55,769 nucleotides of DNA from Acidobacteriota bacterium. GTDB lineage: Bacteria > Acidobacteriota > Polarisedimenticolia > J045. Shown one piece after another: positions 10,755-18,189 of this stretch (positions are counted from its first letter, which is position 1; every line of letters starts with the position of its first letter). A model generated the notes under the pieces. That model saw nothing but the letters and a program-made list of their open reading frames with translations. It did no database searches and was not told the DNA's origin. The stretch covers positions 1 to 55,769 of the forward strand of contig JALOKP010000029.1 of assembly GCA_025456425.1 (NCBI GenBank), written 5' to 3'. A program made the position numbers and the translations under genes.

Positions 10755-11683
10755 GCGCGAAGATCCTCGACGGCAACGCCCTGGCGAAGGCGATCCGGGC
10801 CGGCCTGGCCCGGGACGCGGCGGCGTTCCAGGCCGCGGCTGGCCGCCCGCCCGGGCTCTCGGTGATCCTGGTCGGGGAAGACCCGGCCAGCGCGGTCTAC
10901 GTCGGGCACAAGGAGAAGGCCGCGCGCGAGGCCGGCTTCGCTTCCGCGGTCGTGCGCCTGCCGGCCACGGCCTCCGAGGCCGAGGTGCTGGACAGGATCG
11001 CGGCGATGGCGGCCGACCGCGCGGTCGACGGGATGCTGGTCCAGCTGCCGTTGCCGAAGCAGGTCGACCCGCTCGCGGTGCAGCGCGCGATCCCGCCCGC
11101 CAAGGACGTCGACGGCTTCCACCCGGTGAATGCCGGGATGCTGCTCCTGGGCCAGAAGGGGGGCTTCGTCCCCTGCACGCCGCTGGGCGTGATGGCGCTG
11201 CTGGACGAAGCCGAAATTCCGCTGAAGGGGGCCGAGGCGGTCGTCGTCGGCCGCTCGACGATCGTCGGCAAGCCGGTCGCACAGCTCCTGCTCGACCGCC
11301 ACGCGACCGTGACGATCGCCCACTCGCGGACGCGGGACCTGGCCGCGGTCTGCCGCCGCGCCGACGTGCTGGTCGCGGCAGCTGGCGTGCCCGGCCTCGT
11401 GCGCGGCGCGTTCGTCAAGCCGGGGGCGGCGGTGATCGACGTCGGGATCAACCGGATCACCGACGCGGCGCAGGCCGAGGACCTGCTGGCCGGGCAGCCG
11501 GAGCGGCTCGAGAAGTTCCGCAAGAACGGCCACGCGCTGGTCGGCGACGTCCACTTCGGCGAGGCCGCCGCGGCCGCGGGCTGGATCACCCCCGTCCCGG
11601 GTGGGGTCGGCCCACTGACCGTCGCGCTGCTGCTGCGCAACACGCTGGAAGGGGCGCGCCGGACCGAGGGGCTGCCGGCGTGA
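10751..11683 (+). CDS. folD: Methylenetetrahydrofolate dehydrogenase / methenyltetrahydrofolate cyclohydrolase
   Basis: 310 residues, close to the usual 285-300 for FolD. It interconverts 5,10-methylene-, 5,10-methenyl- and 10-formyl-tetrahydrofolate with NADP in the cytoplasm, supplying one-carbon units for purines, fMet and thymidylate. Seen: [20 protein letters not shown] containing the catalytic Tyr/Lys pair, [15 protein letters not shown], the NADP-binding segment [18 protein letters not shown], and the signature [22 protein letters not shown] 10751 overlaps the previous stop and its own TGA overlaps the GTG of coaE (GTGA), so the three genes form one coupled operon. Confidence 0.97.
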   Translation: MSAKILDGNALAKAIRAGLARDAAAFQAAAGRPPGLSVILVGEDPASAVYVGHKEKAAREAGFASAVVRLPATASEAEVLDRIAAMAADRAVDGMLVQLPLPKQVDPLAVQRAIPPAKDVDGFHPVNAGMLLLGQKGGFVPCTPLGVMALLDEAEIPLKGAEAVVVGRSTIVGKPVAQLLLDRHATVTIAHSRTRDLAAVCRRADVLVAAAGVPGLVRGAFVKPGAAVIDVGINRITDAAQAEDLLAGQPERLEKFRKNGHALVGDVHFGEAAAAAGWITPVPGGVGPLTVALLLRNTLEGARRTEGLPA

Positions 11684-12378
11684 GCCGCTTCTTCCTCGAC
11701 GAAGAAGGACTGCCGCACCTGCTGCTGGTCGGGCTGACCGGCGGGATCGGCACAGGCAAGTCGACGGTCGCGGGGATGCTGCGCGAGGCCGGCTGCCCCG
11801 TCGTCGACGCCGACGCGATCGTCCACCGCCTGCTCGACCCCGGCGGCGCGGCGGTGCCGGAGGTGCTCGAGGCCTTCGGCAACGGGATCGCCGAGACGGG
11901 GGGCGGGATCGATCGGGCCGCTCTGGCCGAGATCGTCTTCAAGAACGAGACCCAGCGGAAGCGGCTGGAGGCGATCGTCCACCCGCTGGTCGTGGCCGAG
12001 AGCCGCGAGCGGATGATCGCCGCGGCGCGCGAGACGGGGGCCGAAATGGTCGTCTACGACGCCGCGCTGCTGATCGAGACCGAGCGTTACCGCCAGTTCC
12101 ACCGGCTGGTCGTCGTCTACACCCGCCCCTCGATCCAGCTCCAGCGGATCATGGAGCGCGACAAGACCGGCCCCGACCGGGCCGGGGCGCGGATCCGCTC
12201 GCAGATGCCGATCGAGCGCAAGGCCGCGTTGGCCGACTACCTGGTCGACAACTCCGGCCACTGGCAGGAGACCCGCAAGCAGGTCTCGACGCTGATCGAC
12301 CAGCTGGCCGAAGATGCGCGGCTGCTGCGGCAGGGGCTGCCGCTGCCGATCCGGCGCGTCTCCCCCTTCCTGTCGTGA
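11680..12378 (+). CDS. coaE: Dephospho-CoA kinase
   Basis: 232 residues, GTG start at 11680 overlapping the folD stop. It catalyses the last step of CoA synthesis, ATP-dependent phosphorylation of the ribose 3'-OH of dephospho-CoA. The P-loop GLTGGIGTGKSTVAGML lies at about residues 18-34, DADAIVHRLL is the CoaE VDAD motif, and VYDAALLIET and the lid region RDKTGPDRAGARIRSQMPIE (here MERDKTG) follow. The C-terminus has the usual YLVDNSG. The N-terminus is some 15 residues longer than average ([14 protein letters not shown]), so an internal start is possible, but the GTGA overlap favours this one. Confidence 0.95.
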   Translation: MSRFFLDEEGLPHLLLVGLTGGIGTGKSTVAGMLREAGCPVVDADAIVHRLLDPGGAAVPEVLEAFGNGIAETGGGIDRAALAEIVFKNETQRKRLEAIVHPLVVAESRERMIAAARETGAEMVVYDAALLIETERYRQFHRLVVVYTRPSIQLQRIMERDKTGPDRAGARIRSQMPIERKAALADYLVDNSGHWQETRKQVSTLIDQLAEDARLLRQGLPLPIRRVSPFLS

Positions 12379-12417
12379 CCGCGTGACCGGCCGCCACCGC
12401 GGCCTGCGAGGACCCCG

Positions 12418-13290
12418 ATGAGCCCGACCCCCACCACCGCCCCGCCCCGAACGCGCGCGCTCACCGCCGGCGCGGCGCTCGTCCTGATCGCCGCGGGGAT
12501 CGCGCTGCTGGTCGCGGGGTGCCGCAAGGCCGAGCGCACCGGCCCGCCGGTCAAGCCCTACCCGCCGATCGTGGCCCCGCTCCCGCCGATCGCGACCGTG
12601 GCCGACGAGGGGTTCCCCGGGAAGTGGGAGCCCCTCGAAGGGATCGAGCCGGGGATCCGCGCCTTCGTCGTCGGCCCCGCGTCCGGCGACCCGGCGGGGG
12701 GCGTCGTGGTCGTCCCCTCGGTCTGGGGGATCTCGCGCGAGGTCCGCGACCTGGCCCGCGCGCTGGCCGCCCGCGGCTTCGCGGTGGTCATGCCCGACCC
12801 GCTCGAAGGGGTCGAGGCGACCAGCCGGCTCGGGATGAAGGAGCTCTCCGCAGGGATCGTTCCCGAGCGCGTCCAGGAGGCGATCCTCGCCGGACTGGCA
12901 CGCCTCCAGCGCGACCTGCCGGGCAAGCCGGTCGCGCTGCTCGCGCTCGGCCAGGCCTCGCCGTGGGTGATCGGGCTGGGCGAGCGGGCGCGGCCCTTCT
13001 CGGCGCTGGCCTTCGACACCGCGGCGATGGGCGAGCGCGAGGTCGCCCTGCTGGCCGCCGCCGGGCGCCCGGTGCTGGCGCTCTTCGGCGACAACAGCTC
13101 GACCTACGCGATGGATCGGCGACTGGCGCTGGACGAGGCCGCCCGGAAGGCCGGGCTGGCGCTCCAGCTCTACCCGGTACCCGGCGCCGGGACGGATCTC
13201 TTCGACGCCCGGGCCAGCGCGTTCTACGCGCCGGCCTACGACGAGGGGCTGGCCCGCCTCGAGGCCTTCCTGCGGGAGCCCGCCCCCTGA
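12418..13290 (+). CDS. Dienelactone-hydrolase-like lipoprotein lacking catalytic residues
   Basis: 290 residues from ATG 12418, with GAGGA upstream. A lipoprotein signal ends at LLVAGC (Cys 35), followed by a Pro-rich linker. The alpha/beta-hydrolase core matches dienelactone hydrolases: GVVVVPSVWGISREVRDLARALAARG, FAVVMPDPLEG, PVLALFGDNSS and LQLYPVPGAGTDLFDARASAFY. In active members the nucleophile motif is G.C.GG and the His sits in YPGAgHgF. Here the strand reads LLALGQASPW and the later motif is GAGTDLF. The Cys and the His are therefore both missing, while the acidic residue (GDN) may remain. It is probably a non-enzymatic envelope protein. It sits 39 bp after coaE and converges on the gene at 13301. 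Confidence 0.75.
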   Translation: MSPTPTTAPPRTRALTAGAALVLIAAGIALLVAGCRKAERTGPPVKPYPPIVAPLPPIATVADEGFPGKWEPLEGIEPGIRAFVVGPASGDPAGGVVVVPSVWGISREVRDLARALAARGFAVVMPDPLEGVEATSRLGMKELSAGIVPERVQEAILAGLARLQRDLPGKPVALLALGQASPWVIGLGERARPFSALAFDTAAMGEREVALLAAAGRPVLALFGDNSSTYAMDRRLALDEAARKAGLALQLYPVPGAGTDLFDARASAFYAPAYDEGLARLEAFLREPAP

Positions 13291-13300
13291 AGCGGGGGCC

Positions 13301-13708
13301 TCAGGCCATGGACGACTCGATCTCCTTCTCGATCAGCGAGAACTCGGGGACCCGGCTGTGGAGCGCGGTCGCCAGTGGCGAACCGCAGCGGTTGGCCAGG
13401 TGGCGGACCACCTCGACGATGAAAGGTCCCGCGACCTCGTAGGGGACACCCGCCTCGGCGACGCGCTGCTTGATCGCTTCGGCGCCACGAGCCGCTGTCA
13501 ACCCCCTCGCCCCGGCCTGGTTGCCGACAACGCTCCAGGCCTCCGGGACCCAGGAGGCCAGCGAGATCTCGACCGGCCGGGGCAGGCGCCCCCGGATCGA
13601 GGCGACCAGCGCGACCAGTCCCCCGCTGACGACCTGATCGCTCAGCCCGAAGTGCTCGGCAAGGTCGCTGCGGAGCTGCTGTGCTCGGAACGAACCCGTG
13701 ATCTTCAT
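13301..13708 (-). CDS. Hypothetical protein
   Basis: 135 residues from ATG 13708 (CAT at 13706-13708), with GGGGGGAAGG just upstream as a strong ribosome site. It is soluble and mostly helical: LRSDLAEHFGLSDQVVSGGLVALVASIRGRLP, then VEISLASWVPEAWSVVGNQ, then helices with AIKQRVAEAGVPYEVAGPF and a C-terminal SLIEKEIES. There is no signal peptide or membrane segment. The pattern of a Gly-Gly-containing helix, LP and then SWVPEAW faintly recalls DUF2780/VcgC-type proteins, but this is not enough for a name. It probably forms an operon with the gene at 13736, 27 bp upstream. Confidence 0.65.
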   Translation of the reverse strand: MKITGSFRAQQLRSDLAEHFGLSDQVVSGGLVALVASIRGRLPRPVEISLASWVPEAWSVVGNQAGARGLTAARGAEAIKQRVAEAGVPYEVAGPFIVEVVRHLANRCGSPLATALHSRVPEFSLIEKEIESSMA

Positions 13709-13735
13709 GGCCTTCCCCCCATGCGCCGGCCGGGG

Positions 13736-14155
13736 TCAGTACTCGGCGTAGCGCAGGCCCGGTTCCGGGCGCGCGCCGAGGCCCAGCCTGGCCTGCTCCG
13801 GCACGTACTTCAGCTCGAACTTGGGACCCCACGCCGCGATCGAAGTCCAGGCCTCGGCGCCGTACCGCCGGCGGACGTGGTCGTCGATCACCGCGAAGGC
13901 CGTGAACACCTCTTCCACCGTCAGCCCGGCCGAGAGGGTGGCGCTCCAGAGGTTCCTGAGCGCGGGGCTGGAGGGCGCGATCGATTGCCACGCGGTCATC
14001 GGGAACGCCGCCAGGGTCCGGACGGTCTCCTCATCGACCTCGCGCAGCAGCACCTTGAGGAGCCGCGAGAAGGCGTCCCGGACGACCGGGGCTGGCCGGC
14101 CCACGAGCCGGGTCAGTTCTTCGAGCAGGTCTTCGTGAAGCGGCTGGCCGACCAT
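13736..14155 (-). CDS. Hypothetical protein
   Basis: 139 residues from ATG 14155. It is a soluble helical protein (LLEELTRLVGRPAPVVRDAF, SRLLKVLLREVDEETVRTLAAF, LTVEEVFTAFAVIDDHVRRRYG) with an aromatic C-terminal stretch (WTSIAAWGPKFELKYVPEQA). No signal peptide, membrane helix or known motif is seen. It precedes the gene at 13301 on the same strand by 27 bp, so the two are probably co-transcribed. Its paired context gives no function. Confidence 0.6.
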   Translation of the reverse strand: MVGQPLHEDLLEELTRLVGRPAPVVRDAFSRLLKVLLREVDEETVRTLAAFPMTAWQSIAPSSPALRNLWSATLSAGLTVEEVFTAFAVIDDHVRRRYGAEAWTSIAAWGPKFELKYVPEQARLGLGARPEPGLRYAEY

Positions 14156-14298
14156 CGGTGGCTCCTCGGGCCCGGCTCCGGAGCGGGGACTCCTTCGCGG
14201 GCTGGCGAGCCACCCTTATGCAAGGCGCGTGCTGTACGCTAAACCGTTGAAAAGAAGAGGAATGACGGACGGCCCCTGGGGAGAGGGCGTCCGCCGGC

Positions 14299-14313
14299 GT
14301 CCGGTTGCCGGAC
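14299..14313 (-). terminator. Possible hairpin terminator downstream of pyrE
   Basis: Perfect stem GTCCGG / CCGGAC with loop TTG, about 55 bp past the pyrE stop. No U-run directly follows, so it may only be an RNA 3'-end or pause structure. Confidence 0.35.
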
Positions 14314-14368
14314 AGGGTGTCTCGGGGTGTCCGGCCGGTTCAGGAGGGCGTGGGCCGCCGGGCCGGGG

Positions 14369-14932
14369 CTAGTTCGAGGCGAGCAGCTCCTTGGCGGTGA
14401 AGAGCGCCTCGACCTCCAGGCCGGCACTTTCCAGGTTCTCCCGCCCCCCTTCCTGGCGGTCCACGATCGCCACCAGCCCGGCCACGGGCAGCCCGGCCTC
14501 CTTGCACGCCTCGACCGCGACCAGCGAACTGCCCCCGGTGGTGATCACGTCCTCGACGATCACCACGGCGGACCCGGCGGGCGGGGCCCCCTCGATCCGC
14601 TGGCCGGTGCCGTGGGCCTTGGCCTCCTTGCGGACCAGGAAGGCCGCCACCGGCGTCCCCTGGAGGTGGGAGACCACCGCGGTCGCGGCGGCGATCGGGT
14701 CGGCGCCAAGGCTGAGGCCCCCGACCGCCACCGGCTTCCAGCCCCGGCGGGCGATCGCCGCCAGCACCTCGACCCCGACCAGGTAGGCCCCCTCCGGGTG
14801 GAGGGTGGTCCGGCGGCAGTCCAGGTAGTAATCCGAGGTCCGGCCCGAGGCGAGCACGAAATGCCCCCGCTTGATCGACTCCCGGCGCAGGATCCCGGCC
14901 AGCCGGGCCCTCGATTCGTCTTGATTCGTCAT
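14369..14932 (-). CDS. pyrE: Orotate phosphoribosyltransferase
   Basis: 187 residues, ATG 14932 with GGGGAGAC upstream. It transfers orotate to PRPP to make orotidine 5'-phosphate in pyrimidine synthesis, in the cytoplasm. FVLASGRTSDYYLDCR is the OPRT N-terminal substrate region, VAAFLVRKEAKAHGTG is the flexible Lys-rich loop, and VVIVEDVITTGGSS is the PRPP-binding signature. It is slightly shorter than the E. coli type and belongs to the small bacterial OPRT group. It is divergent from the exopolysaccharide locus; the 200-bp gap between them holds a nested inverted repeat that could regulate either side. Confidence 0.96.
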   Translation of the reverse strand: MTNQDESRARLAGILRRESIKRGHFVLASGRTSDYYLDCRRTTLHPEGAYLVGVEVLAAIARRGWKPVAVGGLSLGADPIAAATAVVSHLQGTPVAAFLVRKEAKAHGTGQRIEGAPPAGSAVVIVEDVITTGGSSLVAVEACKEAGLPVAGLVAIVDRQEGGRENLESAGLEVEALFTAKELLASN

Positions 14933-14950
14933 CGTCTCCCCTTTGCCAGC

Positions 14951-15021
14951 CCGTACCGTTTCGGTGTAATCGTTACGCGGGTTTGCAGCAGCATAGCGCT
15001 CCGAAACGGGAAGCCGTACGG
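14951..15021. promoter_or_regulatory. Nested inverted repeat between divergent genes
   Basis: CCGTTTCGG at 14956-14964 is the exact complement of CCGAAACGG at 15001-15009. Outside it, CCGTAC (14951-14956) pairs with GTACGG (15016-15021). The interval is locally A+T-richer (TGTAATCGTTACG). It lies in the pyrE leader, close to the divergent gene at 15133. It could be an operator or an RNA leader structure of pyrE; the sequence alone does not distinguish these. Confidence 0.4.
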
Positions 15022-15132
15022 GGACCGGCGGTGTATCTTCGCCCGCGGGGCTAGCCGGTTTTCGAACGGGTTGGGGACTGCCTAGAAGCAGGCGGCCGGA
15101 GGCCGTACTGCCGCACGGAGGAAGTCGATCTC

Positions 15133-15714
15133 ATGAGGACTGTCCATCGCAGCATGCTGGCTCTGGCGCTCGCCTGTGCGCTCGCCGTGGCCCCGTCGCT
15201 GGCGCTCGCCGCGCCGGCGCTCTCGAGCGCCGTGTCGGGGCGAATCGTGGCCGCCGACCTCAGGACGCCGGCCGTGGGCCTCTCCGTGCGGGCGGTCCCG
15301 GACGGAGCCAAGGAGCCGCTCGCCCAGGCCACCACCGACGCCCGGGGCCGGTTCCAACTCCAGGGGATCCCGGCCGGCCGCTACCTGTTCGTGCTCTACG
15401 ACGCGCAGGGCGCGCCGCTGGCCGCCGCGCCGATCGTCGCCGAGCAGGCCGTGATGACCGTGACGCTCGCGCTCCCGGCGCCCGGCACGCTCGCTCCCGG
15501 ACAGACCGAGGGGGAGCAGAAGGACGACGAAAAGAAGGACGAGGACGAGGCCGCGACCAAGTCCGGCTTCGCCACCTGGGTCTCGAGCCCGGCCGGCGCG
15601 ACGATCGTTCTGCTGGCCTCCGCCGCGGTCATCGCGGTCGGCGCCGACCAGCTGACCAACGACGACACCGACACCGACGAGATCTCGGTCAGCCCGCCGG
15701 CCCCGCGACGCTGA
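15133..15714 (+). CDS. Carboxypeptidase-regulatory-like domain protein with C-terminal membrane anchor (1)
   Basis: 193 residues from ATG 15133 preceded by GGAGGAAG. A signal peptide (MLALALACALAVAPSLALA) is followed by a CarboxypepD_reg/transthyretin-like beta domain (VSGRIVAADLRTPAVGLSV, DARGRFQLQGIPAGRYLFVL). Next come an acidic/Lys linker (EGEQKDDEKKDEDEAATKSG), one membrane helix (AGATIVLLASAAVIAVGADQ) and a short tail DTDTDEISVSPPAP. It is predicted to be anchored in the inner membrane with the beta domain outside. It is the first gene of the exopolysaccharide locus. A protein of the same architecture with a very similar tail (DTDDTETSVSPSEPS) closes the locus at 23152. Confidence 0.75.
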   Translation: MRTVHRSMLALALACALAVAPSLALAAPALSSAVSGRIVAADLRTPAVGLSVRAVPDGAKEPLAQATTDARGRFQLQGIPAGRYLFVLYDAQGAPLAAAPIVAEQAVMTVTLALPAPGTLAPGQTEGEQKDDEKKDEDEAATKSGFATWVSSPAGATIVLLASAAVIAVGADQLTNDDTDTDEISVSPPAPRR

Positions 15715-15770
15715 CGGCAGCCCACGCAGCGATCGCTCCCTCCCGGGCCTGCGGCGCGGAGTCGTCACGT

Positions 15771-17177
15771 ATGTCCCCCCGCGCCCGCGCGCGCGCCGCC
15801 ATCCTGGCCGCGCTGGTCCTGGCGGCCATCGCTCCGACGGCGATGGCCCAGGTCCCGACGCGCGAGGAGCCGTTTCCGGTGCTGATCTCGCCGCGCCGCT
15901 GGGGGCCGCTGCTGATCCAGCCGCAGCTGGTGCTGGAGAGCATCGGCTACGAAGGGAACGTCTTCCTGACCGCCCCGACCGAGGTCAGCGGCCAGGACCC
16001 GGTTTCGTCGTTCTACGCGCGGGCCGGCGCCGACCTGACGGGGCAGATCCAGTTCGGCCCCAACATCGCCCTGACTTTCCACGACCGCGCGATCGGCGAG
16101 ATCTACGCCAAGTCCGAGCTGTCGGCGCTGAACCACCTCGACAACCAGGCCGACGGCCAGCTCGACGTGCTGCTCGGTCCGGTCCTGCTGACGGCGGGGT
16201 GGGAGTACTCGTCGATCCAGGACACGCCGACGTTCGACGCGGTCGACAACCTGCCCGACCAGCAGACGCGCATCCGGACCAACACCCCGAAGGCCGCGCT
16301 GCGCCTGTTCCTCTCGCCGCTCTGGGATGTATCGGCCTCGGCCCGCGAGGTGCGGACCCGCTACAGCAACCCGCAGCGAACCTACACCGTGCTCGTCCCG
16401 CAGGACGGCGACCCGAACGTGGTGCTGGCGGCCCCGGTCCCGGTCGACCAGGCGCTGGATCGCGACCGGCTGTCGGCCCGCGGCGAGATCGGCTGGCGGC
16501 CGCGCGGCTCGGTCCGCTTCTACCTGGCCTACGAGCGCGCCGACCTCGACTTCACCTTCAACCAGCTGACCGGAACCTCCTCGGGCGAGGCCTTCGACAT
16601 CGCGGCGCCACGCGACGCGACCGGCCGGCGCTGGCTGTTCGGCATCAACTTCAACCCGCTGTCCCGGCTCTCCGGCACCCTGGAAGTCGGCAAGGCGACG
16701 ATCGACCCGGTCGATCCCGACTCGGGTTACCAGCCGTTCGACGGACTGGTCGGGGTCGGGACCCTGACCTGGCGCCCGAGCGGGGCCTCCCGGGTCACCT
16801 TCTCCTACGAGCGCGACGCCACGGTCTCGATCTTCGAGAACAACCTCTACTACGAGATCACGGCCCGGAGCCTCGACCTCGAGTACTTCTTCGGCCGGCG
16901 CTGGGGGGTCCAGGGGGGGATCGGCCGCGACCGGCTGTTCTTCCCGGAGGAAAGCCCGGAACTGATCATCTATCCCGACGGCTCGACCGGGCAGGGGTTC
17001 GACCCCGGGATCCGCCGCCAGGACAGGATCGACGACATCTACGTCGGCTTCATGACCCGGATCGTCGGCGACTTCCAGATCGGGTTACGCTACGGGGTCC
17101 GGGACCGGACCTCGAACGACCCCTTCGCCGAGGATCGCCAGCCCTACCTCGTCACGGTCGGCAGCATCGAGTACTGA
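15771..17177 (+). CDS. Outer-membrane beta-barrel protein of the exopolysaccharide locus
   Basis: 468 residues from ATG 15771 with a signal peptide ending in TAMAQ. The body is a long series of alternating amphipathic strands ending in aromatic residues (GPNIALTFHDRAIGEIYAKS, VRFYLAYERADLDFTFNQL, SRLSGTLEVGKATIDPV, ASRVTFSYERDATVSIFENN, FQIGLRYGVRDR). It finishes with a strand and terminal aromatic (VTVGSIEY), as barrels inserted by BamA do. Similar barrels are encoded next to Wza/Wzc genes in polysaccharide systems and probably pass or anchor the glycan. It lies 30 bp upstream of the Wza-like gene and 56 bp after gene 15133. Confidence 0.8.
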   Translation: MSPRARARAAILAALVLAAIAPTAMAQVPTREEPFPVLISPRRWGPLLIQPQLVLESIGYEGNVFLTAPTEVSGQDPVSSFYARAGADLTGQIQFGPNIALTFHDRAIGEIYAKSELSALNHLDNQADGQLDVLLGPVLLTAGWEYSSIQDTPTFDAVDNLPDQQTRIRTNTPKAALRLFLSPLWDVSASAREVRTRYSNPQRTYTVLVPQDGDPNVVLAAPVPVDQALDRDRLSARGEIGWRPRGSVRFYLAYERADLDFTFNQLTGTSSGEAFDIAAPRDATGRRWLFGINFNPLSRLSGTLEVGKATIDPVDPDSGYQPFDGLVGVGTLTWRPSGASRVTFSYERDATVSIFENNLYYEITARSLDLEYFFGRRWGVQGGIGRDRLFFPEESPELIIYPDGSTGQGFDPGIRRQDRIDDIYVGFMTRIVGDFQIGLRYGVRDRTSNDPFAEDRQPYLVTVGSIEY

Positions 17178-17207
17178 AACGGACCGCATCGCCCCAGGAG
17201 CACCGCC

Positions 17208-18149
17208 ATGAGCCCCTCCTTCCGCCGCCTCCCCGTCCCCGCGATCGCGCTCGCGCTGGCGCTGTCCTGCGCCTCGGCCGCGCCGCAGTCGGAGCCGTCC
17301 CGGCCCGCGGCCCCGGCCGCCCCGCCGGCGGTCCCGGCGGCGAGGGCACTCCCCTCGCCCTTCGCGATGCCGCCGACCTCGGACCAGGACTACTCGATCG
17401 GCGCGCAGGACGTGCTCGAGATCCGCGAGTACCAGCTGAAGGAACTCGACGTCACCCGCCGTGTCGACAACGACGGCTCGGTCACGCTGCCGCTGCTCGG
17501 GAAGGTCCTGGTCGGCGGGCTCAACCCGCAGCAGGCGGAGGACGCGATCGCGCAGCTGCTCCGGGAGCGCGAGCTCGTCAAGATCCCGCAGGTCACGGTG
17601 AACATCAAGGAGTACGTGTCGCGGCGCGTGAGCATCCAGGGGGCGGTGGACAAGCCGGGGCTGTACCCGATGTTCGGCCCCAAGACGCTGCTCGAGATGG
17701 TGGGCGAGGCGGGCGGCCTGAACGACCGGGCCGGCAAGAAGATCATCGTCCAGCGCCCCTACGCGGCTTCCGGCCAGGACCGCGTCGAGATCGACATCGA
17801 GGAGCTGGTCTACGAGGGGAACCCGCTGCTCAACGTCCCGCTCCAGCCGGGCGACATCGTGCTGATCCCCTACCTTCAAGAGGTCCGGATCTACGTCAAC
17901 GGCGCGGTCCGCAACCCCGGAATGTACAAGTTCCCGGTCGACCAGGAGGCCACCGTGCTGCAGGCCGTGACGGCCGCCGGAGGGGCCACCGACCGGGCCA
18001 ACGAGAGCCGGGTCAACGTCGTCCGGCGGAACACCGATGGCACGCGGCAGGTCTTCAAGGTAAACCTGAACCGCGTGAAGAAGGGCAAGGAGGAGGATAT
18101 CCTCCTCGAAGAGAACGACACCGTGGTGGTCCCGGAGTCCTTCTTCTGA
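17208..18149 (+). CDS. Wza-type polysaccharide export protein (Poly_export and SLBB domains)
   Basis: 313 residues, ATG 17208 with AGGAG seven bases upstream. A signal region (AIALALALSCASA, with a lipoprotein-like Cys at about residue 21) leads to a Pro/Ala linker. The Poly_export domain is DYSIGAQDVLEIREYQLKEL through SVTLPLLGKVLVGGL and VNIKEY. Two SLBB beta-grasp domains follow: RRVSIQGAVDKPGLYPM...AGGLNDRA and RIYVNGAVRNPGMYKFP...AAGGATDRA. This is the order of Wza/GumB/KpsD-type translocons, which form the periplasmic and outer-membrane channel for capsule or exopolysaccharide. It is followed 40 bp later by the Wzc-like kinase, its usual partner. Confidence 0.92.
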   Translation: MSPSFRRLPVPAIALALALSCASAAPQSEPSRPAAPAAPPAVPAARALPSPFAMPPTSDQDYSIGAQDVLEIREYQLKELDVTRRVDNDGSVTLPLLGKVLVGGLNPQQAEDAIAQLLRERELVKIPQVTVNIKEYVSRRVSIQGAVDKPGLYPMFGPKTLLEMVGEAGGLNDRAGKKIIVQRPYAASGQDRVEIDIEELVYEGNPLLNVPLQPGDIVLIPYLQEVRIYVNGAVRNPGMYKFPVDQEATVLQAVTAAGGATDRANESRVNVVRRNTDGTRQVFKVNLNRVKKGKEEDILLEENDTVVVPESFF

Positions 18150-18189
18150 TCGGTCCGGGCAGGCGCGAACGCGTCCGGCGGGGTGCGCG

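Noticed and set aside
13301-14155. The two unknown genes as a toxin-antitoxin pair
   Set aside because: Both are larger than typical antitoxins, neither has a toxin motif, and the gap and order give no further support.
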